Source: Lachnospiraceae bacterium (lineage in GTDB: Bacteria > Bacillota > Clostridia > Lachnospirales > Lachnospiraceae). From it: a stretch of DNA of 64,000 bases. Position 1 is the stretch's first letter. Every line of letters begins with the position of its first letter. Location of the stretch: positions 1-64,000 of the forward strand of contig JAIKXH010000009.1 in the NCBI GenBank assembly GCA_024684215.1, in the 5' to 3' direction. Shown piece after piece: positions 19,015-27,985 of the stretch. The notes under the pieces were generated by a model. That model made no database searches. It saw only the letters and a list, made by a program, of their open reading frames with translations, and was not told where the DNA came from. Both the position numbers and the translations under genes were made by a program.

Positions 19015-19785
19015 TCAGGGCATAAGAATACCCATATAAGGCCCCATCTTAGTCCTCATTTTTCCGATAGCTCTTGTGTGGAGCTGAGAAATACGCGACT
19101 CCGAAACCTCCAAAATATTGGCTATTTCCTTTAGTGTCAATTCCTGATAATAGTATAATTCAATAATTCTCTGCTCTTTTTCGGTAAGAAGTGCCATTGC
19201 TTCCCCGAGCATTTTATATAATTCCTGTTTTTCAATATTTTCTTCCGGTGAATCAAAATGAGCGGTGGTTCCACCGTACCCTTGAGAAGAAACGTCACTT
19301 CCCGATTCCATGAATTCATCCAGAGAAACAAGGCCGGTAATCTTCATCTGAGACTGCATATCATAGAACTCATCTTCAGATATTCCAAGCCCCTGGGCTA
19401 TTTCAACATCAGTGGCAGGTCTTCCCTTTTCCTGCTCTATCTGTTTCATAACCGCATCTATTTGTTTTTGTTTTTGACGAATGGTTCTGGGAATCCAGTC
19501 CATTTTTCTGATTTGGTCAAGAATAGAGCCTCTGATTCGGAGGCTTGCATAGGTTTCAAATTTGACTTCCTTCATAAAATCAAATTTGTCTATGGCATCT
19601 ATAAGGCCAAAAATACCATAGCTGCACAGATCCTCATACTCAACATTGTAACCTAAATACATGCTGAGACGGCCTGCTACGAGTTTTACTAACGGTGCAT
19701 ATTCAATAATCAGTTTCTCGCGCAGATCCGGGGACTTTGTTTTAGAGTATTCATCTAAGAGTTTCTTTCTTGCAGCATCATCCAT
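19015..19785 (-). CDS. fliA: FliA/WhiG-type RNA polymerase sigma factor
   Basis: YAPLVKLVAGRLSMYLG, DLCSYGIFGLIDAIDKFD, RIRGSILDQIRKMDWIPRTIRQK, ELTLKEIANILEVSESRISQLHTRA motifs. Confidence 0.95.
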   Translation of the reverse strand: MDDAARKKLLDEYSKTKSPDLREKLIIEYAPLVKLVAGRLSMYLGYNVEYEDLCSYGIFGLIDAIDKFDFMKEVKFETYASLRIRGSILDQIRKMDWIPRTIRQKQKQIDAVMKQIEQEKGRPATDVEIAQGLGISEDEFYDMQSQMKITGLVSLDEFMESGSDVSSQGYGGTTAHFDSPEENIEKQELYKMLGEAMALLTEKEQRIIELYYYQELTLKEIANILEVSESRISQLHTRAIGKMRTKMGPYMGILMP

Positions 19786-19797
19786 TGGATATTATCC

Positions 19798-20088
19798 CTA
19801 CAATTCTTCTTTCTCTTCAACGTTTCCGTCTGTTGCCAGTGCTATACTTTCCAGTTCTTCTCTTGCCTTGCGTTCAGCCTCTTCCTTTTCGAAATTGACC
19901 TTGTCAAAATGTCTTAATACCACAACAATAAGGGTGCCGACAAAATACATTACCGCCATCACCGCAATAAGAGAACCGAGCTTGGCTAAAATGGAAAAAG
20001 ATTGAATAAAAGTAACAACAACCGTAATAAGTCCGCCAAGAAGCATAAGTATTACCGGTAAGTATTTTTTCTTATCTTGCTCTTCCAT
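19798..20088 (-). CDS. Hypothetical membrane protein (flagellar cluster)
   Basis: 96 aa ORF with two predicted TM segments followed by a charged tail; placed between cheD and fliA. Confidence 0.7.
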   Translation of the reverse strand: MEEQDKKKYLPVILMLLGGLITVVVTFIQSFSILAKLGSLIAVMAVMYFVGTLIVVVLRHFDKVNFEKEEAERKAREELESIALATDGNVEEKEEL

Positions 20089-20123
20089 CTGCCAAGCTCC
20101 CTATTCAAAACATATAAAAATAA

Positions 20124-20612
20124 TTAAATCTTTTTCTCGCCCTTGCCGGCTGTCTTTATAACAAAATCACCGGTTTCGGGATCGAATATTACCGTACGAC
20201 CATAGTTAAGTCCGGTATCTTCCGCCAAAATGGGTATACCCAGTTCCTTAAGTTTAGCTTTAACAGCTTGAACATTGCGCTCACCAACCTGCATTGCAGA
20301 ACTCTTACTCTGCATGGAGAACATCATTGCTCCACCCGCGATTTTGGCGACCATACGGCGACGAACTCCCCCCAGGGCTTCCATCTGTTTTACAAGCTCG
20401 GCAATGCCTGTATCCGCAAATTTGGCAATATTTGTCTGACTGTTCTTAATAGCTGTACTGTCCGGCAACATTACATGTGCCAGACCTCCTACTTTATTCG
20501 ATGTATCGCGAATTGCGACACCCACACAAGATCCCAATCCAAGTGTGGTTACAGTATTCGGAGGACAACAAGTTTTAAGGTCAGCCATTCCTACTTTAAT
20601 AACTTCACCCAT
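20124..20612 (-). CDS. cheD: Chemoreceptor glutamine deamidase CheD
   Basis: LGLGSCVGVAIRD, GLAHVMLPDS, KIAGGAMMF and IGERNV-like VGERNVQAVKAKL motifs. Confidence 0.95.
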   Translation of the reverse strand: MGEVIKVGMADLKTCCPPNTVTTLGLGSCVGVAIRDTSNKVGGLAHVMLPDSTAIKNSQTNIAKFADTGIAELVKQMEALGGVRRRMVAKIAGGAMMFSMQSKSSAMQVGERNVQAVKAKLKELGIPILAEDTGLNYGRTVIFDPETGDFVIKTAGKGEKKI

Positions 20613-20627
20613 AGCATTCTCCGAATT

Positions 20628-21248
20628 CTATACACTAATACCTAGAGACGTAAGTATTCTCTCATATGATTCAATATCTGGAACAAGTACAAAGTATCCG
20701 TCAATCTCAACCTCATCAAAGAACTGAGACTGAATAAGAAGGATATTGTCACCGTAAATACCAAATTCGATAGCCGGTACCGACATAATCGCTGCGGCCA
20801 TATCTACCGTAAGAGCCGGCGGCGAAGGGAAAATGGTAAGATTGGTGATTGTCGCAAGAGAGTTAAGATATGCTCCAGTAATAATATTACCGATCTCCTG
20901 CATCGCGGAAAGCTCCATCTCGGAGAATTCCGTTCCGGGCTGTGTCATTCCCGGCATAATTTTGTCAATAAGATGTTTAGCTGAGTTGACTTCCACGAGG
21001 AAAAGCATACTTCCGGTGATGTCTCCCTCTACCCCGAGGAAGACACCAACCATTATCTGCTCATCTCCACCAACGGCCTCACCTACCTGATTAAACTCAA
21101 GCAATTCGACCTTGGGTACTCTCATATCAATCTTGCAGCCAATCATCTGTGAAAGAGCAGTCATTGCGTTTCCGGCGCCGATATTACCAAGTTCTCTTAA
21201 AACGTCATAATACTGTTCGGAAACCTTTTCAAGATTTAAATCTGCCAT
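20628..21248 (-). CDS. cheC: Chemotaxis protein CheC
   Basis: LRELGNIGAGNAMTALSQMIG and MELSAMQEIGNIITGAYLNSLATIT motifs. Confidence 0.94.
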   Translation of the reverse strand: MADLNLEKVSEQYYDVLRELGNIGAGNAMTALSQMIGCKIDMRVPKVELLEFNQVGEAVGGDEQIMVGVFLGVEGDITGSMLFLVEVNSAKHLIDKIMPGMTQPGTEFSEMELSAMQEIGNIITGAYLNSLATITNLTIFPSPPALTVDMAAAIMSVPAIEFGIYGDNILLIQSQFFDEVEIDGYFVLVPDIESYERILTSLGISV

Positions 21249-21266
21249 AACAGTCCTCTCTGATTA

Positions 21267-21764
21267 TTAATTGTCTTCAAGTGATATCATGTTAAGATCA
21301 AGTATTGAAATAAGTTCTCCGTTATTCTTTCCTACTCCGCTGAGGAAATTGGTTCTCTCACTCTTTGAATCATGAGAAACCTTCTCAATTGACTTTTCGG
21401 AAAGAGTAACTACTTCCTTAACCTCATCTACAAGAATACCGATCTGCCCTTCATTCTCAGTCTTGAGAATAATAATTCTTGTAGCCTTATCATAAACATC
21501 TTCATCAAGTCCCATCTTAAGTCTGAGACTAACTACAGGAAGTACCTCACCTCTTAAGTTAATAACGCCTTTAAGATAATCCGCAACCTTGGGAATTCTG
21601 GTGATTCTCTGCATCCTGACAATGTTATTTACATAGCTGATGTCTATACCATACTGCTCGTCTCCAAGGCGAATAACAATGTACTGAAAGGTAACATCAA
21701 CTATTTTGGTCTCATCTCCGTCTTCCGGAAGATTAAGGTTATTATTTTTACTAAGCTGATCCAT
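21267..21764 (-). CDS. cheW: Chemotaxis protein CheW
   Basis: VIRLGDEQYGIDISYVNNIVRMQRITRIPKVADYLKGVINLRGEVLPVVSLRLKMG. Confidence 0.95.
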   Translation of the reverse strand: MDQLSKNNNLNLPEDGDETKIVDVTFQYIVIRLGDEQYGIDISYVNNIVRMQRITRIPKVADYLKGVINLRGEVLPVVSLRLKMGLDEDVYDKATRIIILKTENEGQIGILVDEVKEVVTLSEKSIEKVSHDSKSERTNFLSGVGKNNGELISILDLNMISLEDN

Positions 21765-21781
21765 TTTTTATTCTCCCTTCG

Positions 21782-23887
21782 TTACAGCAATGTATTTGCA
21801 TCAAAGATAAGAGCAACCTCACCATCGCCGAGGATGGTTGCTCCGGTGATAAACTTAACCTGCTTTACATACTTGCCGAGAGGCTTGATAACGATTTCCT
21901 GCTGACCGATGAGTTCATCAATAACAAGTCCGGCCATCTTGTCTCCCTTCTTAACGATAACCACGATAAGAGAATTATCATCGATGGGATGAGACTCTGT
22001 CTCAATTACTTCGTTAAGTCTGATAAGAGGAATAACGGTACCGCGAAGGTTAATAACCTCTTCGTTCTGAACAAGCTTTATGTCGCTCTTTTCGATGGTC
22101 TCGATGGTCTGGATAGAGCCAAGAGAAATAGCATATTTCTCGCCGCCCACTACAACCATGAGAGCCTGGATAATAGCAAGTGTAAGAGGAAGTCTGATAG
22201 TCCATGTTGAACCTACACCAAGCTGGCTCTTTACATCAACTTCGCCGCTCAAGGATTCGATCTTTGACTTAACAACGTCAAGCCCAACACCTCTTCCGGA
22301 AACGTCTGTAACTTTCTTCGCTGTAGAGAATCCGGCATTGAAAAGAAGATTGATTACTTCCTTGTCGCTCATGGAGGCTGCCTGTTCGGGAGTAACTACT
22401 CCGCGCTCGATTCCCTTTGCTCTTACTGCTTCGATATCAATTCCGTTACCGTCATCTCTTACTTCGATGATAACGTTGTTACCATCCTGGTAAGCATCGA
22501 GGTAAATGGAACCTGCTTCGGGCTTTCCTCTCTGAGCACGAATCTCTGCGGACTCGATACCGTGGTCGGCACTGTTACGAAGGAGGTGCATGATAGGATC
22601 GCCGATCTCGTCAACAACGGTACGGTCGAGTTCTGTCTCTTCACCTGTCATGTAGAAGTCAAGCTTCTTGCCGAGGCTCTTCTGGAGGTCTCTGATCATA
22701 CGAGGGAACTTATTGACAGTGCTCTCGATAGGAACCATTCGAACCTTCATAACCGACTCATGAAGGTTTGAAGTAACACTCTCAAGGTACTCGATCTGTT
22801 CATTAAATGTCTGATTGTTTCCGTCTGATGTAGTTGATGCAGCGGAAACAAGTGAGTTTTTAGCGGTAATAAGCTCGGAAACAAGGTTCATAAGACTATC
22901 GAGTTTCTCGATATCCACACGAACGGTTCTGTTAACAACGGGCTTTCCTGCCTTCTTTTCGGGAGCCTTTGCGGGTGCTGCTCCGGCTGCAGGCGTCGCT
23001 GCGGGTACAGCCTTGGGAGCTTCCTGAGCGGGTGCTGCAGGCGCTGCTTCCTCAGGTGCTTCAGCTTCTACGCTGTCTTCTGTGGGATGAAGCTTTGCGA
23101 CATCCATCTCTTCGCCGACCGCACCGGAAATCTCCGATACACTTTCTGCTGCAGCGATTAAATTCTCAAGTGATTCATCGGAAATGACAATGAGAGTAAA
23201 GTCACTTTCAAATTTTTCATCCTCAAGATCCTGAGAATTGGGATTTGATACGATTAAATCGCCCTTTTCCTCAATTGCTTTTACAACAAGAAATGCTCTT
23301 GCAGCCTTAAGCACGCAAGAAGGATCTACAGAAACTTTGATTCCGTATACTTTTCTACCCTGCTTTACGCCCTCAGAAAGAATAGATATCTGGCTTTCGT
23401 CATAAGCGATATCATACCAGGGAGTCTCGGATGAACCCTCTGCCTTTTCTTCCGCAGGTGCTTCTGCAGCCGGTGCGGGAGCGCTTCCGGCAGGTGTCAT
23501 TCCCTTGTTGTTGAGAATATCATTAAGCTGACGGATAAGGGGCTCATTTTCATTTGTACCCTCATCTGCGGTATTCTTAATATTGTCTGTGTATTCCTGA
23601 AGAGCATCCAGGCACTGGAAAAGAACGTCAATCATCTCGGGCTGAACCTTAATGTTGCCGTTTCTAACTTCAGAAAATACATTTTCCATATCATGGGTGA
23701 GGTTTTGCATCCTCTTATATCCCATGGTTCCGGCCATTCCTTTAAGTGAGTGTGCCGCACGGAAAATTTCATTTACGGTATCGGAATTCTCGGGATCCTG
23801 CTCCAAATCGAGGATCTGAGTATTCAGGTTCTGTAAATGCTCGTTCGTCTCATCAAGAAAGATTTCAAGATACTGACTGACATCCAT
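21782..23887 (-). CDS. cheA: Chemotaxis histidine kinase CheA
   Basis: HPt RAAHSLKGMAGTMGY, HLLRNSADHGIESAEIR, SGRGVGLDVVKSKIESL and C-terminal CheW-like domain. Confidence 0.97.
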   Translation of the reverse strand: MDVSQYLEIFLDETNEHLQNLNTQILDLEQDPENSDTVNEIFRAAHSLKGMAGTMGYKRMQNLTHDMENVFSEVRNGNIKVQPEMIDVLFQCLDALQEYTDNIKNTADEGTNENEPLIRQLNDILNNKGMTPAGSAPAPAAEAPAEEKAEGSSETPWYDIAYDESQISILSEGVKQGRKVYGIKVSVDPSCVLKAARAFLVVKAIEEKGDLIVSNPNSQDLEDEKFESDFTLIVISDESLENLIAAAESVSEISGAVGEEMDVAKLHPTEDSVEAEAPEEAAPAAPAQEAPKAVPAATPAAGAAPAKAPEKKAGKPVVNRTVRVDIEKLDSLMNLVSELITAKNSLVSAASTTSDGNNQTFNEQIEYLESVTSNLHESVMKVRMVPIESTVNKFPRMIRDLQKSLGKKLDFYMTGEETELDRTVVDEIGDPIMHLLRNSADHGIESAEIRAQRGKPEAGSIYLDAYQDGNNVIIEVRDDGNGIDIEAVRAKGIERGVVTPEQAASMSDKEVINLLFNAGFSTAKKVTDVSGRGVGLDVVKSKIESLSGEVDVKSQLGVGSTWTIRLPLTLAIIQALMVVVGGEKYAISLGSIQTIETIEKSDIKLVQNEEVINLRGTVIPLIRLNEVIETESHPIDDNSLIVVIVKKGDKMAGLVIDELIGQQEIVIKPLGKYVKQVKFITGATILGDGEVALIFDANTLL

Positions 23888-23925
23888 AATTTCAAACCTC
23901 CGTTTTTACTTCATGCTGAAGAAAT

Positions 23926-25011
23926 TTATTTAGCAATTCCTACTTTAAGTATTACTTCCTGTGCCAAATCATCCAGAGGTGCGCTCTGATCGGATAATCC
24001 GGCGGTATCTACACTTTTAGGCATTCCGTAGATTGTGCAGGTATCCTTGCTCTGGGAGATAACGTGAATCTTCTTTTTCTCCTTGAGATGCTTGATACCT
24101 TCGGTACCGTCCGCTCCCATTCCGGTCATGACAACACAGACAATGTTGTCAAATTTGCTGCCTATAAGCGATTCATACATATAGTTCGCACAAGGCTTAA
24201 CACCTTCTCTTGAGGGTTCGTCGGAAAGATGAATGCTGTATTTACCTGCAGTAGAGGTAACAAGATTCATATGCTTTCCGCCGGGGGCGATATATACAGT
24301 ACCTTTTTCTACCGAGAGGCCTTCATATGCTTCAACCACATTTATCTCACTGAGATTGTTAAGTCTCTCCGCAAGAGAAGCGGTAAATCCGATGGGCATG
24401 TGCTGAACCAAAAGCACGGGTGCATCGAGATTGGCGGGAAGTCTCGGAATAACGGACTGAAGTGCCTTAGGTCCACCGGTGGATGATGCGATCGCAACAA
24501 TTTTGTTTCCGGGAACTCTGTCGGCGGTTTTCTTGATTATTTCAAGGACCTTGCGGCTCTTGTCTTTCTCTTCCTGAATCTTTTCCTTGCTCTGGAATAC
24601 GGGGTAATTACTGACAACTACACCGCTTAAAACTCGTAAAAACTCAGTGGGGAAGACGCCTTCTTTACACTGATATGCGTTATCGGGCTTGTGAATAAAA
24701 TCGAGTGCGCCGAGTTCAAGAGCTTCGAGAGTAGTCTGTGCTCCCTCTCTTGTATCGGTGCTGGCCATCATAACGCGGGCCTTAATCTTATATTTGCGAA
24801 GCTCCTCTAAAAGCTCAAGCCCGTTCATCTTGGGCATGTTGACATCGAGGACCACCGCATCATATTTATTACGGCTGATCAGGTCAAAGGCTTCAAGGCC
24901 GTTAACTGCCTTGTCCGCAACTTCATATCTGTCATCTGACTCGATTATATCACAAAGCACCCTTCTCATAAGTGCAGAGTCATCTACAACCAGTATTTTT
25001 TTCTTATCCAT
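23926..25011 (-). CDS. cheB: Protein-glutamate methylesterase CheB
   Basis: N-terminal REC plus IASSTGGPKALQSVIPRLP, VLLVQHMPIGFTASLAERLN, TGMGADGTEGIKHLKE. Confidence 0.97.
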   Translation of the reverse strand: MDKKKILVVDDSALMRRVLCDIIESDDRYEVADKAVNGLEAFDLISRNKYDAVVLDVNMPKMNGLELLEELRKYKIKARVMMASTDTREGAQTTLEALELGALDFIHKPDNAYQCKEGVFPTEFLRVLSGVVVSNYPVFQSKEKIQEEKDKSRKVLEIIKKTADRVPGNKIVAIASSTGGPKALQSVIPRLPANLDAPVLLVQHMPIGFTASLAERLNNLSEINVVEAYEGLSVEKGTVYIAPGGKHMNLVTSTAGKYSIHLSDEPSREGVKPCANYMYESLIGSKFDNIVCVVMTGMGADGTEGIKHLKEKKKIHVISQSKDTCTIYGMPKSVDTAGLSDQSAPLDDLAQEVILKVGIAK

Positions 25012-25020
25012 AGCATTTAC

Positions 25021-25746
25021 CTAACTCTTTCTGCGAACTTTTCGCTCTTCTTCAAAGATAAACTGAATGATTTCTTCTCTTGTTGCATCATCTATGTTGT
25101 AATACTGAACTCTGTGCTCAAATGTGCCGGAGCGGTTTTCAAGCTCTTTTACTTCAAGTACCTTTCCAACCAGCTCATATTGCTTTCTTTCCGAACCTCT
25201 TACAAGGTTGTAACTGCAGTATATCATGCTGCCCGGTTCATATCTCTGATTGGATAAAAATCTCAGGCCGCCGCCGCTGATATCTACTACAACACTTCGC
25301 TTGATGGGGCGATTGGGCTGTAACCATATCTTTGACTTATTCTGTACTGCGTTTATTTCCTCCTCCTCAAGATTTCTCGCACACATTTCAAGAGCACAGC
25401 TAAATCTGTAATATTCTCTTCTTTGATATTTTCTTAAATTACTTGTAAGTTCAACAGCAAGGAAAAACATCCCCTCGCTCTTATATCTGTCTATAACCCT
25501 GGCAAAACACTGATAAAGCCCTCCCTCGGTATAAACAACAACATTGTACTCCGCGTCTATCGGAAGAAGTATGAGCTTAGTCTTTTCCATCGGCATAAGC
25601 AGTTCAAGGGTATCGTCACTGGTAATGGCAGAAATCTTAGTAAAATATTTTTTGTTGATTTCCGTGCCGTCATCCGCAAGTCTTACCTTACCGCCTACAG
25701 GTGTAAGCTCAATTTTATCGCCCTCTCTGATAAACTTATTGATCAT
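25021..25746 (-). CDS. Flagellar brake protein, YcgR/PilZ domain
   Basis: YQRREYYRFSC and VVDISGGGLRFLSN PilZ motifs (RxxxR and D/NxSxxG). Confidence 0.92.
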   Translation of the reverse strand: MINKFIREGDKIELTPVGGKVRLADDGTEINKKYFTKISAITSDDTLELLMPMEKTKLILLPIDAEYNVVVYTEGGLYQCFARVIDRYKSEGMFFLAVELTSNLRKYQRREYYRFSCALEMCARNLEEEEINAVQNKSKIWLQPNRPIKRSVVVDISGGGLRFLSNQRYEPGSMIYCSYNLVRGSERKQYELVGKVLEVKELENRSGTFEHRVQYYNIDDATREEIIQFIFEEERKVRRKS

Positions 25747-25777
25747 AATGTACTCTTCTCCTTACTTCCCCAATACT

Positions 25778-26647
25778 TTATTTCCTACCCATAATATGCG
25801 AGAAAAATGCTGCCATTCCCCTGTTGGCTCCGCGCAGCTCCTCTTCCTTATCAAGAAGCCTTGCGGCTATTTTCTCATATGCCTGGCTTGATTTTGCGTT
25901 AGGATTCGCGATAGAAACCGGAACCTGCTGCATTACAGCCTTGGTTAATTGCATATCCTGCGGAACACTTCCCAAATAAGACATCGGAAGCTTTAAAAAT
26001 CTTTGAACGACGGCATATAGCTTTCTGTATAAAAGCTGTCCTTCCTCTTCCTTTTCCACCCTGTTTGCAATCATTTTAATCTGTGTATTAGACTGATTGT
26101 ATCTTGGATGTCTGCTTAAAGCCTTAAGCAGTGAATATGAGTCCGTGATACTTGTGGGCTCCGGAGTGGTCATTATAATGATTTCCCCGCTTGCCACCAA
26201 AAATTCCAATACCGCGTCAGATATACCCGCCCCGGTATCTACTATTATAATGTCTGCGATGGTGTCAAGCTCTGCAAGATTTCTGATAATATAATTCAGA
26301 TAATCGACGCTTAAGTTTGACATTCCCGCTATGCCGGAACCACCCGATATAAATCCAACTTCGGCGGGTCCCCATGTGATAATGTCTCTGATATTTTTTC
26401 CCTGATAAATAAGGTCGCAAAGGTTATGCTTCGGAACCGCTCCAAACATAATCTCTATATTTGCAAGTCCGAAGTCGGCATCCAAAATGATAACCCTTTT
26501 GCCCATCTTCTTAAAATGTATCGCAAGGTTAATCGCAGTATTTGATTTTCCTACGCCGCCCTTTCCGCTTGTTACCGTAATAACTCTGGCTAATGGTTTG
26601 GACCGCTCACCCGCTGTTTTTAACCTTAAGCTTTCAGCCTGATCCAT
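25778..26647 (-). CDS. flhG: MinD/ParA-like ATPase FlhG (YlxH)
   Basis: VTSGKGGVGKSNTAINLAIHFKKMGKRVIILDADFGLANIEIMFG; adjacent to flhF. Confidence 0.95.
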   Translation of the reverse strand: MDQAESLRLKTAGERSKPLARVITVTSGKGGVGKSNTAINLAIHFKKMGKRVIILDADFGLANIEIMFGAVPKHNLCDLIYQGKNIRDIITWGPAEVGFISGGSGIAGMSNLSVDYLNYIIRNLAELDTIADIIIVDTGAGISDAVLEFLVASGEIIIMTTPEPTSITDSYSLLKALSRHPRYNQSNTQIKMIANRVEKEEEGQLLYRKLYAVVQRFLKLPMSYLGSVPQDMQLTKAVMQQVPVSIANPNAKSSQAYEKIAARLLDKEEELRGANRGMAAFFSHIMGRK

Positions 26648-26676
26648 AGTACTCCTTTTCCTTCCTCAAAATCCGG

Positions 26677-27984
26677 TTATCTCTTGCCTCCGAGTAACTG
26701 CTTTACGATTTTTTGAGGGTTAAACGATTCGATATCATCGGGAACATTCTGACCGCATGTGATATATGCAATCGGTGATCCCGATTCACATTTCATATTG
26801 TAAAGATTTCCGTACTCTCCGGTCTCGTCAAGCTTTGTAAAAATCAGCTGATATTCGGATATCTCTCTGTAGTTGTCGGCAATCTTTTTCAGATCCTTGT
26901 ATTTTGTGGTTGCGCTTAATACAAGGAAAATCTGAGTCTGCATATCCTTTGAAGCATTTATAAATTCCTTTTGCTTCATGAGGAGCTCTTCGTTTCTGTG
27001 AGAATGTCCCGCAGAGTCGACAAAAATATAGTCGCAGTCATCAAAATCCTCAAAAGCTTTAACAAGCTCATCGGGCTCATAGATAACTCTGAAAGGGACA
27101 CCTAAAATTCCGGCATATGTACGGAGCTGATCCGTAGCAGCAATACGGTATGTGTCGGTGGTTAAAAGAGCAATCTTCTTTTTATCGTTAAGAGAAAAGC
27201 TGCTTGCGATCTTAGCAATGGTTGTTGTTTTACCGACACCGGTGGGGCCTATGAAAAACACAACCTTAGGTCCTTTATCGGAGGGAGTGATCCCTTCGGA
27301 TTTACCGAATTTTAAGATCATCTTCTGATAAATGTTTCCGAGAAGAAAATCCATGCTCATTCCGGGCTTTTTATGGCTCTCCGCCTCAGCAATAATCTCG
27401 CCGGCATATTTCTCGTCCACTTCATTTTCAACCATTGTGTTGTACAAGAGCCTGATAAATCTGTCTACTTCTTTTTCCTGTTCTTCTATCTCCGCCTTTT
27501 TGTCGGTATTCTCGCTTTTCTTAACATCCTCCACTGCCTTTGCAGCTTTATCGGTATTTTCCTTTGAGGATGCGAGCACGGAATTTTCCCGGTTTATCTG
27601 ATTTTCAAGAAGAGTCTGAAGGTTATCCAATTTCTTTTCGAGATTGGAACTGTCGGATGAAACTGCTGCTGAAACAGTCGAAGATGGCTTAACGTCACTG
27701 CTTTGAACCGAAGGCGTATTCTCTTGTGCGGCGGTTTTCAAAACTGCAGTCTTGTTTTTTTCTGCAGCCACCTGAGCCTGCGCGATCTTTCTGATCTGGC
27801 GTATGGGCTCTTCGTCATCTTCCTTGGCTGCGGTGAGCTCTACCTGTTTTTTCTTAAAAATAGAGAAGGCTCCTTTGGGCTTAACGCTTTTTACGTTCAT
27901 GATAACGTACCCTTCGCCAAGCTCTTTCTTTGCTGCCTCAGCGGCTTCGCTTTCAGTTTTTCCGATAAATTTTCTAATAATCAT
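26677..27984 (-). CDS. flhF: Flagellar biosynthesis GTPase FlhF
   Basis: SRP-type GTPase domain FFIGPTGVGKTTTIAKIAS, LLTTDTYRIAATDQLRTYA, VDSAGHSHRN. Confidence 0.95.
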   Translation of the reverse strand: MIIRKFIGKTESEAAEAAKKELGEGYVIMNVKSVKPKGAFSIFKKKQVELTAAKEDDEEPIRQIRKIAQAQVAAEKNKTAVLKTAAQENTPSVQSSDVKPSSTVSAAVSSDSSNLEKKLDNLQTLLENQINRENSVLASSKENTDKAAKAVEDVKKSENTDKKAEIEEQEKEVDRFIRLLYNTMVENEVDEKYAGEIIAEAESHKKPGMSMDFLLGNIYQKMILKFGKSEGITPSDKGPKVVFFIGPTGVGKTTTIAKIASSFSLNDKKKIALLTTDTYRIAATDQLRTYAGILGVPFRVIYEPDELVKAFEDFDDCDYIFVDSAGHSHRNEELLMKQKEFINASKDMQTQIFLVLSATTKYKDLKKIADNYREISEYQLIFTKLDETGEYGNLYNMKCESGSPIAYITCGQNVPDDIESFNPQKIVKQLLGGKR

Positions 27985-27985
27985 T